Shown: piece by piece, positions 30,749 to 45,775 of the stretch | Layout of the letters: each line of letters starts with the position of its first letter | Position numbering within the stretch: position 1 is the stretch's first letter | Source: Lingula anatina | Lineage: Eukaryota; Brachiopoda; Lingulata; Lingulida; Lingulidae | Length of the DNA stretch: 64,000 nt | Assembly (NCBI RefSeq): GCF_001039355.2 | Contig: NW_019775478.1 | Span: 13,301 to 77,300, forward strand | Direction: 5' to 3' | Notes under the pieces: generated by a model | What the model was told of the DNA's origin: nothing | The model's input: only the letters and a program-made list of their open reading frames with translations | Database searches by the model: none | Position numbers and translations under genes: made by a program

Positions 30749-33700
30749 GTAGGCAGAACAGACAGACAGGAGACCTTTTTTTTCGTGATTTAAATGGGAA
30801 ATCTGAATTTTCTTGGCAGTTTCATGCCGTAAGGGCCCCCCAGAGCATCATTTGTGAGGCTAGTTATTGAGCCGTTTCTGCCAACTTATATCTTAAAACC
30901 TGTAATCATATCTGATGACAAGTTTTAGGATAAAAGTGGGAAGAAAAGGCTCCGTCATGATTGTTGACAAACGGCTTGGCTCACATTGTGTTATCTCTTA
31001 GGCTAAACAGATCTACATTGTATTGCTCTAGACCCCCTTTCAGTGTTTAAAGTTGCCATCTACTTGTAGATTCTTGAACAGAATAAAGTTATTTATATTT
31101 CCCTATCTAGATAGATGCTTTGTAAGTTGAGGGTTGCAGTTCCTTCATTTGAACTGAAACAGAGTAAAAAAATAAAAAGGTGGCTGCAGATTGTGTCTGT
31201 AAGCATAGGCTGAAATGTCTAAAATATCTTACTGTCTTTATTTACTACTTGTATTTTTGACATTTTTGATTGAAATATTAGATATGTAAAAAAGGATAAG
31301 ATTTAAAAAATGTTATGCTGTATTTCTCATGCGAGAAAGGAGATAGACAGACAGACACAATCAGATGAAGATTCATTTACAAATCTACCACAGTTGTCTT
31401 CCACAAGATCCTAGTAAAACTTATTGCACTGACTCCTATATGGACTTTCTTATCCAGCATGTCAGACTCTGCTATATAAAGAACTGCAACTGTCATACCT
31501 GCCACCCTAACCTAACCAGGTGTGTTTATTACTTTTTAACTCGTCATTTGTGAATCCTAGTATGTGTACTGTACTAGTACCTGTATGATTATTAAAGTAA
31601 AGTTAATTATATGCTCCCGTTTTACTTCCTGGACAGAATAGCTATTGAAAATGGTTTTATAAATATAAACAATAAACAAGTTGTTCAAACTGTTTAACAA
31701 GGTTAAATATCTGCAATTATTTATGCTCATACCAGCAATTAGATAGTAACCAGACAAGAGTTCATATATCAAGTGAGGAAAAGAGAGGAAGACGGAGAGA
31801 AAGAACATGACCATGTCAAGTGGACATAAGCTTATTGTGTGACAGTATAATCATATCTTTATAGCCCCTGACTGCAAAATTGTCATCTTTTGATTTCTTA
31901 GGGTTGCATCAGTGTATGACCATATCTGCTACACTACTGTAAAGATATTACTAGTATATGTAAAATTATCTAGAGCGGTGAGACACATGTGTACATTAAG
32001 AAATAAGAGAGTCTGTTTCCTGGAAACCCAGGAGGAAACTTTCTGAAGTGAATCATTACACTTCAGGTGTTTTTTCCTCAAAGCTTTAAGCTGCTTTTGG
32101 GGGGGGGGGGGAGGTCAAAGTTTAGCCTTTGGGCATCAGTGAAGAAATGGGTAGAGTTTGTGAAAGTGTTTCAGTATGGGACAACTTTGCAAGTTTAAGG
32201 GCAAAAAAGTGTAATTCTTTGACCTGAGCACATAATAAATGACAAACCATTGCAAAAGGAGCACTGTCAATGATTTCCAATTTGATTGAAATTCAGGAAA
32301 TGATCTGATGCATTTATCAAAATTAATTGCACCATTTCGTTTTTTAATACATACAGCCTTAACTATTTCGTTTAACATTGATGAGATTTTGGTAGTCATG
32401 CTGTGTGTCCTCCTGCTTAATTGCTGTCAAGACGATGAGCCAGATTTCACAGAATTCACAATAATTCTACCCTGGCAATGTGTTAAGCCTGTTCAACCAG
32501 TTACCTATATGTTAGCAGGGCAGTAGATATGACTAGCCCACTCCTCAGAGTGTGCATTGATTCTAAAGTACAGCGTGTGTCTGTAGGTCTGCCCTTTTCT
32601 CTTTGTGTGTGTGACCACGCCTGCTGATAATGCAGAGTGTAATATGAAAGTCAAATAGAAACTTGAGCTATACTATCAGGCAAGGCTGGGGGTTTAGTCT
32701 CTCTACTATATTGTAACCAGTGGCATTCATGAGCCATATGAAAAGGGTTTGTTATGAAAGAGGTTGAGAATGGCTTCAACCCCACCAACTCTGTGCAGTA
32801 ATTTGTTTCGAAATTATGACAAAATTACTGTCTACCCCTGCCCATGTTTTATCAGTTATAGTGAAAAACTATTGTGTAATATTCTTAAGAATGAGTCAGG
32901 TTTGTGTAAGAGAATTTGTTTGTATTATGTGTCAGAATAATAAAAGAAACTTGAATCAGTTAATATATATAATAGCTGAATGTGACAGGAACTTCAATTT
33001 TGAGTTATTTTTGGGAAAAAAAAGAATAGTTTAAATTGGGATCCTACTCAAAGAGGAAAATCTTGTAATACTTTATATTTTGGGTAAGATTATAAGTATG
33101 CATGGCTAGTTTAGAGAATGTCTGTTGTTATGTGGCAAGTTGTAAGCAGTGTGAGGAGATACTTGATGTGTACTGGGGTGGGAACTGTGACCCTGTTATG
33201 TGTCAGGTATTGCAATCGACTGACTTGTAAGTCAGAGAGAGCTTTACAGATGGGTTTTAAATAAGGCACAACAAAAAGCTGATTTTTTTCCAGTAGGGTT
33301 ATTATTAGTAAGTCCAAAGGGGAAAAATGACCCATTTTGCAATTTTTAATATAGTGAAAATGATATGTCATCAGTTTTAAATTTTATTAAAAATATAAAA
33401 AATATAAGATATAAATATAAGCTGTATAATATTTTTGTCTGTCAACTAAACCTGCTACTGCAACTGCATTATGCTGAAGACATTCCATTTCTTAATGTTG
33501 ATCAGTGCCATGAAAAATCTTCCTTTAATTAGTTCATTAGTTCTCCATTAAAAACCACATTATTTTGATCTGTTCATGTCCTGGTTCTTTTTTCCTGGAA
33601 AAATAATGTCAGAACGTGAGTGGAAGTGCTGAGGTAGTGGTGAAATTCCATGAGCTGGAAATATCATAGAAACAAACTCAAAAGATTGTGAATATATATA

Positions 33701-35414
33701 ATACTGTGTACTGTAGTAGGCTGTAATTGGAAAGGACTTATTAGAGAAAACAACCAGAAAAAAATGTCTGTACTTGAATTATTTCTGACTCCACTTTACA
33801 AATCCTGGGAAATCTCACTTGATTTTATACTAAGAGACAAGACTTTGGGTAATCTTAGATCATTTCCATGGTGAATAATTTTCTACAATTTAAAAATAAG
33901 TATTTTACACTCTACCGAAAAAATTCGGAAATATGAAATTGTTTTTCAGTAATTAAAAAACTATTTAATGAAGAAGTAAAAATCTTCATTGTATATAAAA
34001 AAAGTATAAAAAATGCTGGGTGCATTATGTATCAGTGTGAGGTAGAGGATTGCTGTGCCTTACTACGTGTGATTTGTTGATTGATTAATTTGATGAAATT
34101 GAATGAATGATTGATTGATGGGCTTTATTTATAAATTTATAGATGCGATTTGAATGTGAGCAGCTGCGTGATCACTTATAAATGAACCAAATCAATGTAA
34201 TTAGTAACTATGTAGTGCTTTGTATCTGTCAAGTTTCCCATAGTTTCAGATACACACTTTTGTCTCTGTGCAAGTCCTTCAGCCAACACAAGTGATGTTT
34301 ACTTTAGAATAATCCATGGTGAAGTGTATTGAGTGGGAGATTATTTACCTTGGAAACGGTCAATAAACACCTGGCTTTTTGGTTTAATATTTTGACATAG
34401 CCTTCCATTAGGCAATCTGATATGGCTAGAAGAGTGGGAGTTTATATAATGTGACCTACATTATAAACTGGGCTGGCAATATTATTAATTAATTAGTTAA
34501 TTAGTTATATTACATTGATCACTTTGCATATTAGATATGGAATGCATTGGTATTGTATACAGAAAATTTAACATTGAACCAGGTGGTTTAGGTGGTTGCC
34601 CCATTTTTTTTTTTTTTTCTACTCTATGACAAAGTGAATATGTGTTGAATTCTTTTCTCTGAAAGCAAGTTGTATGCTGGCAATTCATTACAGTGACTAT
34701 TATCCACTCAGTCTTGGCATTAGATATATACCACTGTAACCTGTACTTGCTGATGTATAACAATATATTGATTGACATTGACCCAGTTAGATAGGTGCCA
34801 GTATACTAGTACTTGATAATATACATGTATATAATAACAATTTACATTGACAGTGACCCAGTTAGATAAAGATAGTGGTGACATTGGTGTCTGTACCATG
34901 TCACGGGTGGATAGATGTGTGAAAACATACAATTTATATCAGCTACGGATTTTTGAGGAAATAAAAAAGACAAAGATTTTTCACTCTGTTTTATGTTAAT
35001 TTGGACTTTAAGGGCTTGTTTGGGTAAATGCACTTTAATGAAACTTTTTTTTTATGTGATAGAGGATATGTACTTTTCATTCAAATTAGTGCAATAACTA
35101 TGGATGATAAACCATTTCTGTTTTTGAATATTAAAATTATGAGTTCTGTCTTTCTCTGTGTTCAGACAAGGACTATTGTAGAATAGAAATGGGTCCAACT
35201 TTCATCATTCCTTAACACCAGGTAGACATATTTACAATCTAAATTAGTCCTGCTTCGCTGACCTTTAGTGCATGTAGTAACCTGTGTTCTCTTTCTCTCT
35301 CCCCTTGCTGCTATAGGTCAGTACAACACCCAGTATGGTGGGTATGGTGCCGCCCCAGGCCAACCTGCTCAGCCAGGGTACTACCAGCAACAACAGCCTG
35401 GAGGTAATGCACTA

Positions 35415-35449
<35 letters not shown>

Positions 35450-35718
35450 TGTATACGCACATGCATACATACATACACACACATGTATAGACACTCCTGT
35501 ACATATACACATACATGTATAGACACTCCTGTACATACACACATACATGTAGGTACTAGAGCAGGTGCAGCTGTGAAGTCATGCACAGGCACACACGCAC
35601 ATGTATACGCATTTACATGAACATACATTTGCACACACACATAGAAATTTACATCAATCATAGTATGAACAGCAACAGCAGCCATGAGGTATTAGTGCAT
35701 GTGCAGGAGCACATATGT

Positions 35719-35756
<38 letters not shown>

Positions 35757-36138
35757 CCCTAGTGACTACACCACAAGACAGTTTCGATATTTGCTTTGAT
35801 GACTCATTGTTACTTTGTTGTGCATCTCTTTCTTTATTTTAACCCCCTCTCTCCCCTTTAAATCTTAAATTTTGTTATTATTTTCAATGAAAAATACCTC
35901 CCATAAGGATCAACTGTAATAAACATGTTAATTTCTAGGAGTTGGCATCCAATGTGGAATGCAAGAGTTCTAAGCTTAATATTGCACAGTTTGATAGATG
36001 TATGAATAAAATCTATTAAAGGTATTTAGACAGAATTATTTAAACTCTCACTGGGTGCTGTGTCCCATGGAAAAATGAGTCTTTTGTTGGCTTTTTCTTG
36101 AGTCTCAATTTTTTTTTTACCTTTTTCACCCTTGTTGG

Positions 36139-36185
<47 letters not shown>

Positions 36186-36378
36186 CCAATTTCAGCCATG
36201 CCCCCTATGCCCCCTGGGGCTCAACAACCCCAGCAGCAGCAGTGGATGGTCCGACCCCAGGGGATCCCTGGCTGCCCCCCAGGGCTGGAGTATCTCACCC
36301 AGGTCGACCAGCTCTTGGTTCACCAGCAGGTGGAGTTACTGGAGGGTGAGTCCAAGAGAAGACACAAGACAAGACACA

Positions 36379-36411
<33 letters not shown>

Positions 36412-39400
36412 GCTCTTCATTATGTACATGTAGAACTTTAATCAAATAAAATTTATTGCAATTACATGCCTCATTTAAAGAGCATTAAAGTGATGTACAA
36501 AAAAATCTTGTGCATATATACAAACTATTAAGCCAGTTTGTTTTTCATTTTGAACGCATTCAGTACAACAGACTATCAGATCTGGGGATCAAATATGGCT
36601 GACCCACTTGAATGCTTGAGTAGTCCCCGCTAGGAATCTGTTCAGTGTCTGGTTGGGAATTAAGTGGCAAGTTTTAGTGGGTCGATATATTTTATCCGCG
36701 GATCCATGTCTGAATGTGTTCTCTCATGTGGTGACATGTTTTAATGCTGATATTGTTTTCAGCCTTCACTGGCTGGGAGACCAAGAATAAGTACCAGGTG
36801 AAAAACTCTCTTGGACAGCAGGTTTATTTTGCTGCTGAGGGTATGTATTAAGTCTCTACCTAGTACCTTCTACCTAGTTTGAACCTAGTCAACTAAGCCT
36901 GGAAACTGACTTAAATTTTTTTATGGAACTCGGACGAGAAAATTTGTTTGTAGTCAGATTTATTACATATTAATGAATCCTTTTACACCAGTGTGGCACA
37001 TTGCAAAGTTTTTAAAAAAAATTCATTTAAAATTTAAATTTATGAAATTGTTTTAAAAGTATGACTTGTTCACTTGAATAACTTAAAGAATGTGATCTTG
37101 AAACACGAAGTATAGGAATATTATAGGTAATTAATGAAGGTCTTCACTAGTCATTACCAGCAACAATTTTTTTCTGTGAAGCTGACACTTAAATGTTGGA
37201 GTCATTGCTGGATGAATTGTAGAATTCAAGTACTTGTATATATTTACATGATATAAACTGTCTGTACTGTTTCAGAGTCTGACATGTGTATGAGGCAGTG
37301 TTGTGGTCCAGGGAGAGGGTTCCAGATGCACATCACAGACAACATGGGACAGGTATGCTAACACTGCTCCTCCCAGCAGCTAGGGGGCCAGTTTCACAAA
37401 ATGTCAAAAGTCAGTTTTTGGGTCAAAATCTTAGAGTGCATTCAAAACAGCAGAATAACAGATCCACGGATCAAATATGATGACCCACTTAAAAGCTTGC
37501 TGCTTAATTCTCCATTGTTACTGAATAGATTCCCTGCGGGGATTATGCAACAAGCATTCAGGTGGGTTGGCTATATTTGAACCACGGATCTACTAATCCA
37601 CTGTTCTGAATCCGCTCTTAGGCTTATAAGACTTAGTTGACTAAGATCCATTTTGCAAAAAAAAATTAATGGGTTACTCAGTTTGATTTTTGTTGTCTTA
37701 AACTTCACACTTTGAGCAAATAATGATTGTTAAGATGAAGATCTTGCCTCAGTAGTGTCAGGAAGTCGATAAGGTATTTTTTGTGCAGCAGTTATTGTTA
37801 AAAACTCTTATGGCAATAATTAACTTAGCATAGTTGGCCTTCATACTTTAGCAGTACTACTTTACTAGTACTTACCAAAGAACTAAAGACTATGTGAAAC
37901 TGGTTTTTGAATAAAGTGCACATTAGTGCATCTTCAGCATGTAGTCCACACCAGAGCTTCTCTTGTAAATGAGTCTTTTTGATAGAATATTACTATGGAC
38001 ATCAAGCCAGGTCAGAAAGGTTTATGGTTGGGCTTATCTTGTTAAGTTGTCCCTCTATGGGTGAAACAGTGCTATATACATTTGACCCATTACCTTTTTT
38101 TCTCTGTGTTGTATTCTTAATAATGAATGAACATAATCATACTATTGGTAGATTCAGGTTGCCACCAGAAACATTGTAATTGTGTTGGATAAAGTCCTGC
38201 TAACACAATCNNNNNNNNNNNNNNNNNNNNNNNNNNNNNNNNNNNNNNNNNNNNNNNNNNNNNNNNNNNNNNNNNNNNNNNNNNNNNNNNNNNNNNNNNN
38301 NNNNNNNNNNNNNNNNNNNNNNNNNNNNNNNNNNNNNNNNNNNNNNNNNNNNNNNNNNNNNNNNNNNNNNNNNNNNNNNNNNNNNNNNNNNNNNNNNNNN
38401 NNNNNNNNNNNNNNNNNNNNNNNNNNNNNNNNNNNNNNNNNNNNNNNNNNNNNNNNNNNNNNNNNNNNNNNNNNNNNNNNNNNNNNNNNNNNNNNNNNNN
38501 NNNNNNNNNNNNNNNNNNNNNNNNNNNNNNNNNNNNNNNNNNNNNNNNNNNNNNNNNNNNNNNNNNNNNNNNNNNNNNNNNNNNNNNNNNNNNNNNNNNN
38601 NNNNNNNNNNNNNNNNNNNNNNNNNNNNNNNNNNNNNNNNNNNNNNNNNNNNNNNNNNNNNNNNNNNNNNNNNNNNNNNNNNNNNNNNNNNNNNNNNNNN
38701 NNNNNNNNNNNNNNNNNNNNNNNNNNNNNNNNNNNNNNNNNNNNNNNNNNNNNNNNNNNNNNNNNNNNNNNNNNNNNNNNNNNNNNNNNNNNNNNNNNNN
38801 NNNNNNNNNNNNNNNNNNNNNNNNNNNNNNNNNNNNNNNNNNNNNNNNNNNNNNNNNNNNNNNNNNNNNNNNNNNNNNNNNNNNNNNNNNNNNNNNNNNN
38901 NNNNNNNNNNNNNNNNNNNNNNNNNNNNNNNNNNNNNNNNNNNNNNNNNNNNNNNNNNNNNNNNNNNNNNNNNNNNNNNNNNNNNNNNNNNNNNNNNNNN
39001 NNNNNNNNNNNNNNNNNNNNNNNNNNNNNNNNNNNNNNNNNNNNNNNNNNNNNNNNNNNNNNNNNNNNNNNNNNNNNNNNNNNNNNNNNNNNNNNNNNNN
39101 NNNNNNNNNNNNNNNNNNNNNNNNNNNNNNNNNNNNNNNNNNNNNNNNACTGCTCCCATGATGACCATTTAAGAAAAACCATGTCACTTACTGTTCTCAA
39201 ACAGTACAGTAAATATGTACAGATGTGTCTGTACATATTGCCATCACTTGCGTCTGTCGTCGCCGTCAGCGCCGTCACCGGCGCCTTGCACTTTCATTGT
39301 AAACACGATAAGTGGAAGGCAGTTTTACTTTTGGGCTTTATATTTACAGAGCTGATGAATATTCATAAAACGCAGGTCAAGTTCGAAAATCAGCATGATC

Positions 39401-42400
39401 AGGCCATTATTGTAGAAGTCATGCTTTTTTTCACTTTTCAGCATATTTCACATATTGGCATTTTCAAGGTGTGACTTTGAAGTTCTACATGCTTAAAGAC
39501 CCATGCTAGTCACATTTTCTGAAAATCCATGATACATATATTTTATTATTGAAAATTGACGGTCATTATGCTGTTAACCAATAGTAATATTGCATCAGAA
39601 TAGAAGAAAACAATTATGGGTGCTGCTGCCATGATGACCATTATGGGAAAACCATGTTACTTATGATTGCCAAATGTTCAAAAAAGAAATGCAGGACTAA
39701 AATGCAACCTAAGTTGGAAAAGTAGTCTAATTGGCTTCTTTTTCTGGAAGTTATACATTTTCAAAGTGTGAACTTGAACTCCCATGGGCCTGAAGCCTTA
39801 TGCTTGTTACACGTTTTACTTACATTGGTATTACCTGTTGAGCATAATTAAAATTTGATGTTGAATTTGCAGTTTAACATAATGTACTTTTGCATCAGAA
39901 TTGACAGAAGCCTATTTTGTGTATAGTTATTTCCTGCTTTTTGTCTGTACATTTGACAGCTTTGCTGCCTTGTAATTTTTTTAAGTTAAAAGTAAACTTT
40001 AGAAGCTGAATTCGGGATTCGTAGTATTACAGATATGACAAATGTCACACGATAAGAAAGCAAAATTAATAAAACATTTATTCAAATCAACAAATGGTAA
40101 ATGGTTACAATTGGTGTTTTGCTTTTCAAGGACCACATACATACCTTTACCACTACTGGATACATTTCATTACTAATATGTTGATTCCTACGTCTGTAGA
40201 ATTTACATTCCATATTTTACCAGAAAAAGAGTTTATTTTATTATCTTAGCAACAGAGGTTAGGTAAAACAGTAGTCTAAATTATGCGATCATTTAAACCG
40301 TTCAAAATGTCTGGTGGTGTTGTAAAACATCATTTGCTCTTTCGAGAAGAGTAGGGTGGATCAGGTAGTTTCTGGATAATCTTTTCAAAACTTATCCAGA
40401 TTTCATCTTTTGTTGTTGGCCACTTAAACATATTATTGCACTTGCCACATTTTGTTGAAAACTTACCAAGTACAGTAAAATCGTTTAAGTCAATTTCTGT
40501 TATTTCTCCAATGTAAGATGGTAAGGTGCATGTTAGGATGCATGTAACTCAGGGTTAGCTTCTCTGACTTAGGGTGCTTTCCCAGAGATTTAGATCGATC
40601 TAAAGATTAAGATTTAGATCGACCTAACTCCCTGGGGGTTCACGCTAAATTGCAGTCAGCCGAGCGGGCACCATAGTTAATTACCCCCTTACAGCTTTTA
40701 GTAGGCAGGACAGACGCTTAAGCCGGCCAAGCTGACAGTAATCTAGTGAGACTCCCCACAGGGATAGATCGATCTAAAAATCTATGGAAATGGGGTGTAA
40801 TACACTAGTACATGCATGCATAAACATTGTTTCCCATTAGGTATGAAATGGCAGGTTGACAGGCATGACATGGAAGCCATTAATATACTGCAGCTGTCAT
40901 TACTGGTTTCAACCTGGCACTTAAAAAGAGTATTTATAAGATAAGATAAGATAAGATAAGATAAGATAAGATAAGATAATAATTTACTAAATAAATAAAA
41001 TACAAATGTATAAAATTGGGAATCTTTTGCCCTTTAATAGCTCCATTATCCTAAAAATGTATGCCAAAAGTTTTACCTTCATAGTGTCATTTATAGCCTT
41101 CCAGATTAGATTTCTAAATTGGACTTTATGATAGATTCATTTCAACAATCTTTGGTTATTACACTATTTTGCTGTTTTCTTTCAATCCAGATAAGTTACA
41201 GTTGCATGGATACTTTGTTTAATGTATAACACTGAAGTACCTTCCTATTACTTTTGACTAGGATAGTAGTATTTCGGTTTGTGGATAAACAGGAATTACG
41301 GTAATGTGCCATGAATTTCGTACAGTAGAAAATAATTAAATTTGGGAAAAGATCGTTTTAGTTGTAATTCATGAAATGGGGGTGCTCAGAACTTCCAAAC
41401 GTTAAAATTTCATGGAATTCGGTCAGTTTTGACCAGAAGTTGTCTGTTCGTCACTAGGCCTTATGTTACCTTCTTTCAACGATCTATTTAGAGTTACCAT
41501 GATGAATGATGGGTGATTGTCGGTAATTGCGACCCAAGGGATACACATACTTTCACACGATCACTCTGTACGGCTGAAGGTGCTAGATAACAAGTGTTAC
41601 TGTTGGCTAGGGACACAAAACAGCATCATTATCAGTAGTGTCCTTTTTCAAAAGCGAAACTAGCTGGCCTCGGCATTATGGCCTCTCTCTGCTGTGCAGG
41701 GAGGCAACTACAACCGCAGATTGATATGTACAGCGCACAGGTACTGTAGCCTTTACCACAGCAGTCAAACTGTGTATTATGGTCTCTCTCCACCGTGCAC
41801 TGCAACCAAGATAACTGCTGATTGTTGTCTACAATCACATATACTACGGTAGGTCGTTGGGGGGGGGGGTACCCCTAGGTGCAGGGCTCGGTATCCATGG
41901 TTGTGTGGTTGCCTTTTACAACCACTTTTTTTTTGGTCAGGCAACCCAATCTTGACCAGCAGCTGTCCGACAACACAACTGATTTCCTGGCACATAGTTG
42001 CACCAATTTGAAAAGTATGTACATTTTATGATTTAAACCATCTTCAAACAAACACGTGAGTGATAATAATCTAGACAAAACCGAAAAGGCAATTTTCATA
42101 TTTGTTAGCAATCCAAGCAAGACAGAAAGGCAATTTTCCTATTTCTTCCAAGGACTTTGTTAGCGGAAGATCGTCACCAGGATATCAACAGCGATCTGAG
42201 CGAAACAAGAAGGTAGTTTTCATATTTGTTCAATGGACTTCATAAGCCGGAGATCGTGAACGATCTGAGCGAGACAAGAAAACAATAGTGGTAATCTTTA
42301 TTGCAGTTTTTAATTGCTTCTTTTGTTCTGTTACTGAAGTGCCTACTGTTGACAATGCTATTGTTCGCCTCAGCAAAACTACCGATTGCTATCTCACACT

Positions 42401-43060
42401 GAGTACTCCGGTAAAGAATTGACAGTACGACAGTGCAACTCATAATTGATTCTCCTGTTATCTTAATGAATGGTGATGACGATGTTGTTTAGCATCCTAA
42501 GCTAACTGTACCAATCATTATCTTGCCTGGGGCCACACACAAAGTACTCAGGTAAAGGTACGCTAGGGCAACATTGTCGACTGTTAGATCTTTATGAGCG
42601 CAAAAATAGCCCAATGGCCGATTTTAATGTGTACGGAATTCACGAAAATCAAGATTGCGCAAACTTGCTTACTGGTCGAAATTCATGGTCCATAAGAAAC
42701 TCCAGACGACTGATTTTTAAATTGTTACACATTTAAGAGCTGTTCGAAATTCATGGTACATTACCGTAAGATGAAAAAATATTTCATTAACAAGCTTTCC
42801 ATTCTTGTTTAACAAAATTTAACCAATTCATTCCACATTGTGTTCCAACACATCATCACTGTATAAAAATGTAAAATCTTCATAAATCCTTATCTCATTT
42901 ATTAAAATTTAAAAGGAAAAATACACAGTCAAAGAAACAATGGTCTACATTGCATGTCAGAATGTAAAATGGTTGTCCGTTTTGTTTCATTAGATGAATA
43001 TTGCAGTTTGTAAAGTTGGTGTTAGAAATACTGTAATCAATTTGATTTTTTATTGGTCTG

Positions 43061-43115
<55 letters not shown>

Positions 43116-44935
43116 TGCTGTGTACTCATATATAACCTACTATGAACAATTTTTGTCATATCCAAGTATTACCAGTTACCAGTTGTAGTTGGTATTTCTC
43201 AGTAACCTGGCGATACATACACAGGAAGGAGCTTCTACTGTGTCAACCTCTGGTTGATTAGAGAATTAGCCTGAAGTTGTTTACTGAGAAAAAAAGTAAT
43301 AAAATATCCATTTATGGCAGGAAAAAGAGGCGTTATTATTTATTTCATTTGTTTTTGAGAAAGGAGGATGGGGTTTTCATTTCATGAAAGTGTATCCCTT
43401 TTTGTGTGGTTGTTTCATTATTTGCTTATTAATCTTCTCAGAGTGACAGGTGATAAAAGTTATATTTTATTACATGTAATGGATGGTGGTGACAGGAAGT
43501 CCTAATGGGCAAGATCGATTGAAATGATTCATCATTTTTTAACATATTATCCCACAACGGAAGCTCATCACATAATCTGGGGACATCAGAATATTTCCCT
43601 GGAAATTCTATGCCTTGCACCCCTGACAACAAATCTAGCTTTCATACCCCTAAAATTTGTAAGACTTGCAGGATTCATTTCATCCAAGCTGGCAATTATG
43701 TCAAAAAAATTTGTAAGCCTTGCATTCATCCCTGATAAAACATGAACCATCTTCTGAAATAACTGGTGATGCCAAGTGGTGACTGGAGTTTCATCTGGAG
43801 AAAACCATCATTGTCATGAGAAGTTTGTTTGTAGTCAGTCAAAGTTGATAAAATGACAGTCTGTTTAAATTGTGTTACAGGAAGTGGTGCGAGTTAATCG
43901 AGAGTTCAAGTGTTGCGCTGGCTGCTGTTGGTGCGCCGGTGCTGATTGTTGCGCCATGGAAGTCAGTGTAGAGTCACCGCCGGGACAGGTTGTTGGACAT
44001 GTGAGACAGGCGTAAGTATCTAGTTTCCCATTACCCAGGCTATGACTACATATACATTTTTTCCTGCTTTTTTATGACAAAATCATGTTACCCCACCTGT
44101 CTCTATATCAGTGCATTCTTAAAAAGATAATAACTCTTTGTATGAGATCTATATTTCACAATAAAAACATTGTGAACAACTCATAGAAATAAAATATATT
44201 CTGTTGTACCACAAAAACGACAGTTATAGCTATTATTCTGATATCTGAGCTTGTCTATAGACCATGTGACCCCCATTGATGGCTATACTCCGTTAAAATC
44301 TTATAATCAATATGATCTTATAATCAAAAAAACTAACTTTTTTAGAATAAAAACCAGGGACTAACTTTGAATATAAAAATGGATTCATTAACCATTGGAA
44401 AGTATGGGAAAATTGTTGTTTACTCCAGAAAAATCCATTTTTTGGCCAAAACGAAGAGTTTTTATCCCTTTAAGCATATTAGAAAATTAAAACCTGAGTG
44501 AACTCTTTCTGCTGTTTTTCTAAGACAAGCACTTTGCTAGACTGGGCTGGAAATTAAGAAGGTCACCAGTATAGTACGTCTGTCTGTTATTTCCATACAC
44601 GCCATGGCCTACTTTTTCACAGCTGACATTATGTAACAAGATCATGATGTTGTGAAATTCTCTTTCTCAGGATAAATACAAACTACAATGGTTTGTTAAA
44701 GTAAATTGTTTTAATGACAGGATGATGCTGACTTTGTGTGAAAATGATAAATTGTATTTTGTAAAAAGGAATGTGGTTGCTTTTTGATGCAACGCAAAGT
44801 TACTTGACTGAAAATAATTAAAGAAAATGTTTTTTCTACCAGTAAAGGGTTATGAGGTTTGTGTAATTTTTTTTAAACATGACAAGGTGTTGAATTGAAA
44901 GAAAAAATAGAAATATTTCATAAAATTGGATGTGG

Positions 44936-45007
<72 letters not shown>

Positions 45008-45732
45008 AATGAAAAGTGAATTGGCAGGAAGTTTTAAAAGAAAATGTCTTTTTTTCTGGCAGTATTTGATTCTTATTTTTGGTTTTGTCACATATTCATT
45101 TGTTTATTTATCTATTTTGTTTTGTTTTTATTTATCTTATGTTTTATTTCTGACAATTGTGTATTTGGAAACAGTGTTACGAGTAAATTGACTGGGAATT
45201 GAAAGTCAGACGAGGTAGTTGTACACCCTCTACCAAGGTGGCAGACATAGGCAAATTTTGAAAAAGGCAGAGAATCAAATGACTATTTATGTATTAAAGA
45301 CATATCTGTGGACATCTTGTGAAAAATCAATCTGTGACCCTGGTAGAGGATAGTGGTGGTGTTATTAACATGTCCCGACAATTGAACAAATTTGGTTTGT
45401 TTGTATTTCCCAGTACAAGCGGTTGGGCCCCTAAATACACCATCATGGATGCTGGGATGAAGACAATCTTTGAGGTGAACGGGCCATGCTGTATCTGCCA
45501 GGGACCTTGTTGTACTTGGGACCAAGACTTTGTGGTATGTGGATACTTAGAACAGCTGGGCGCATTCAGAAAAGCGGACTAACAGATCCCTGGATCAAAT
45601 ATGGACGACCCACTTGAATGCTTGTTACGTAATCCCCGCGAGGAATCTTTTCGGTGTCTTATTGAGATTTAAGGTTCAAGTCTTTTAGGATGTGGCCATA
45701 TTTGAACCACAAATTTGTTAGCCTGCTGTTCT

Positions 45733-45775
<43 letters not shown>

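Larger units (their letters stand above)
37353..43880 (+). other. PLSCR intron (coding exons 5-6), contains gap
   Basis: 6.5 kb holding MITE C copy 2, the second N gap, a broken tandem repeat, MITE A copy 3, a GATAA microsatellite, element K and an ATT run. Exons on either side join in phase 0 at DNMGQ/EVVRVN, as in vertebrate PLSCR1 (DNMGQEV), so no exon is missing in the gap. Confidence 0.7.

Noticed and set aside
35311-35799. His/Thr-rich and Val/Cys-rich frames after scramblase exon 2
   Set aside because: CA microsatellite translation.
38117-39474. Several long open frames across the second gap
   Set aside because: They consist almost entirely of N. Flanking coding exons of the scramblase join without needing anything from the gap.
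42994-43188. Ile-run frame
   Set aside because: ATT microsatellite, no splice or family support.
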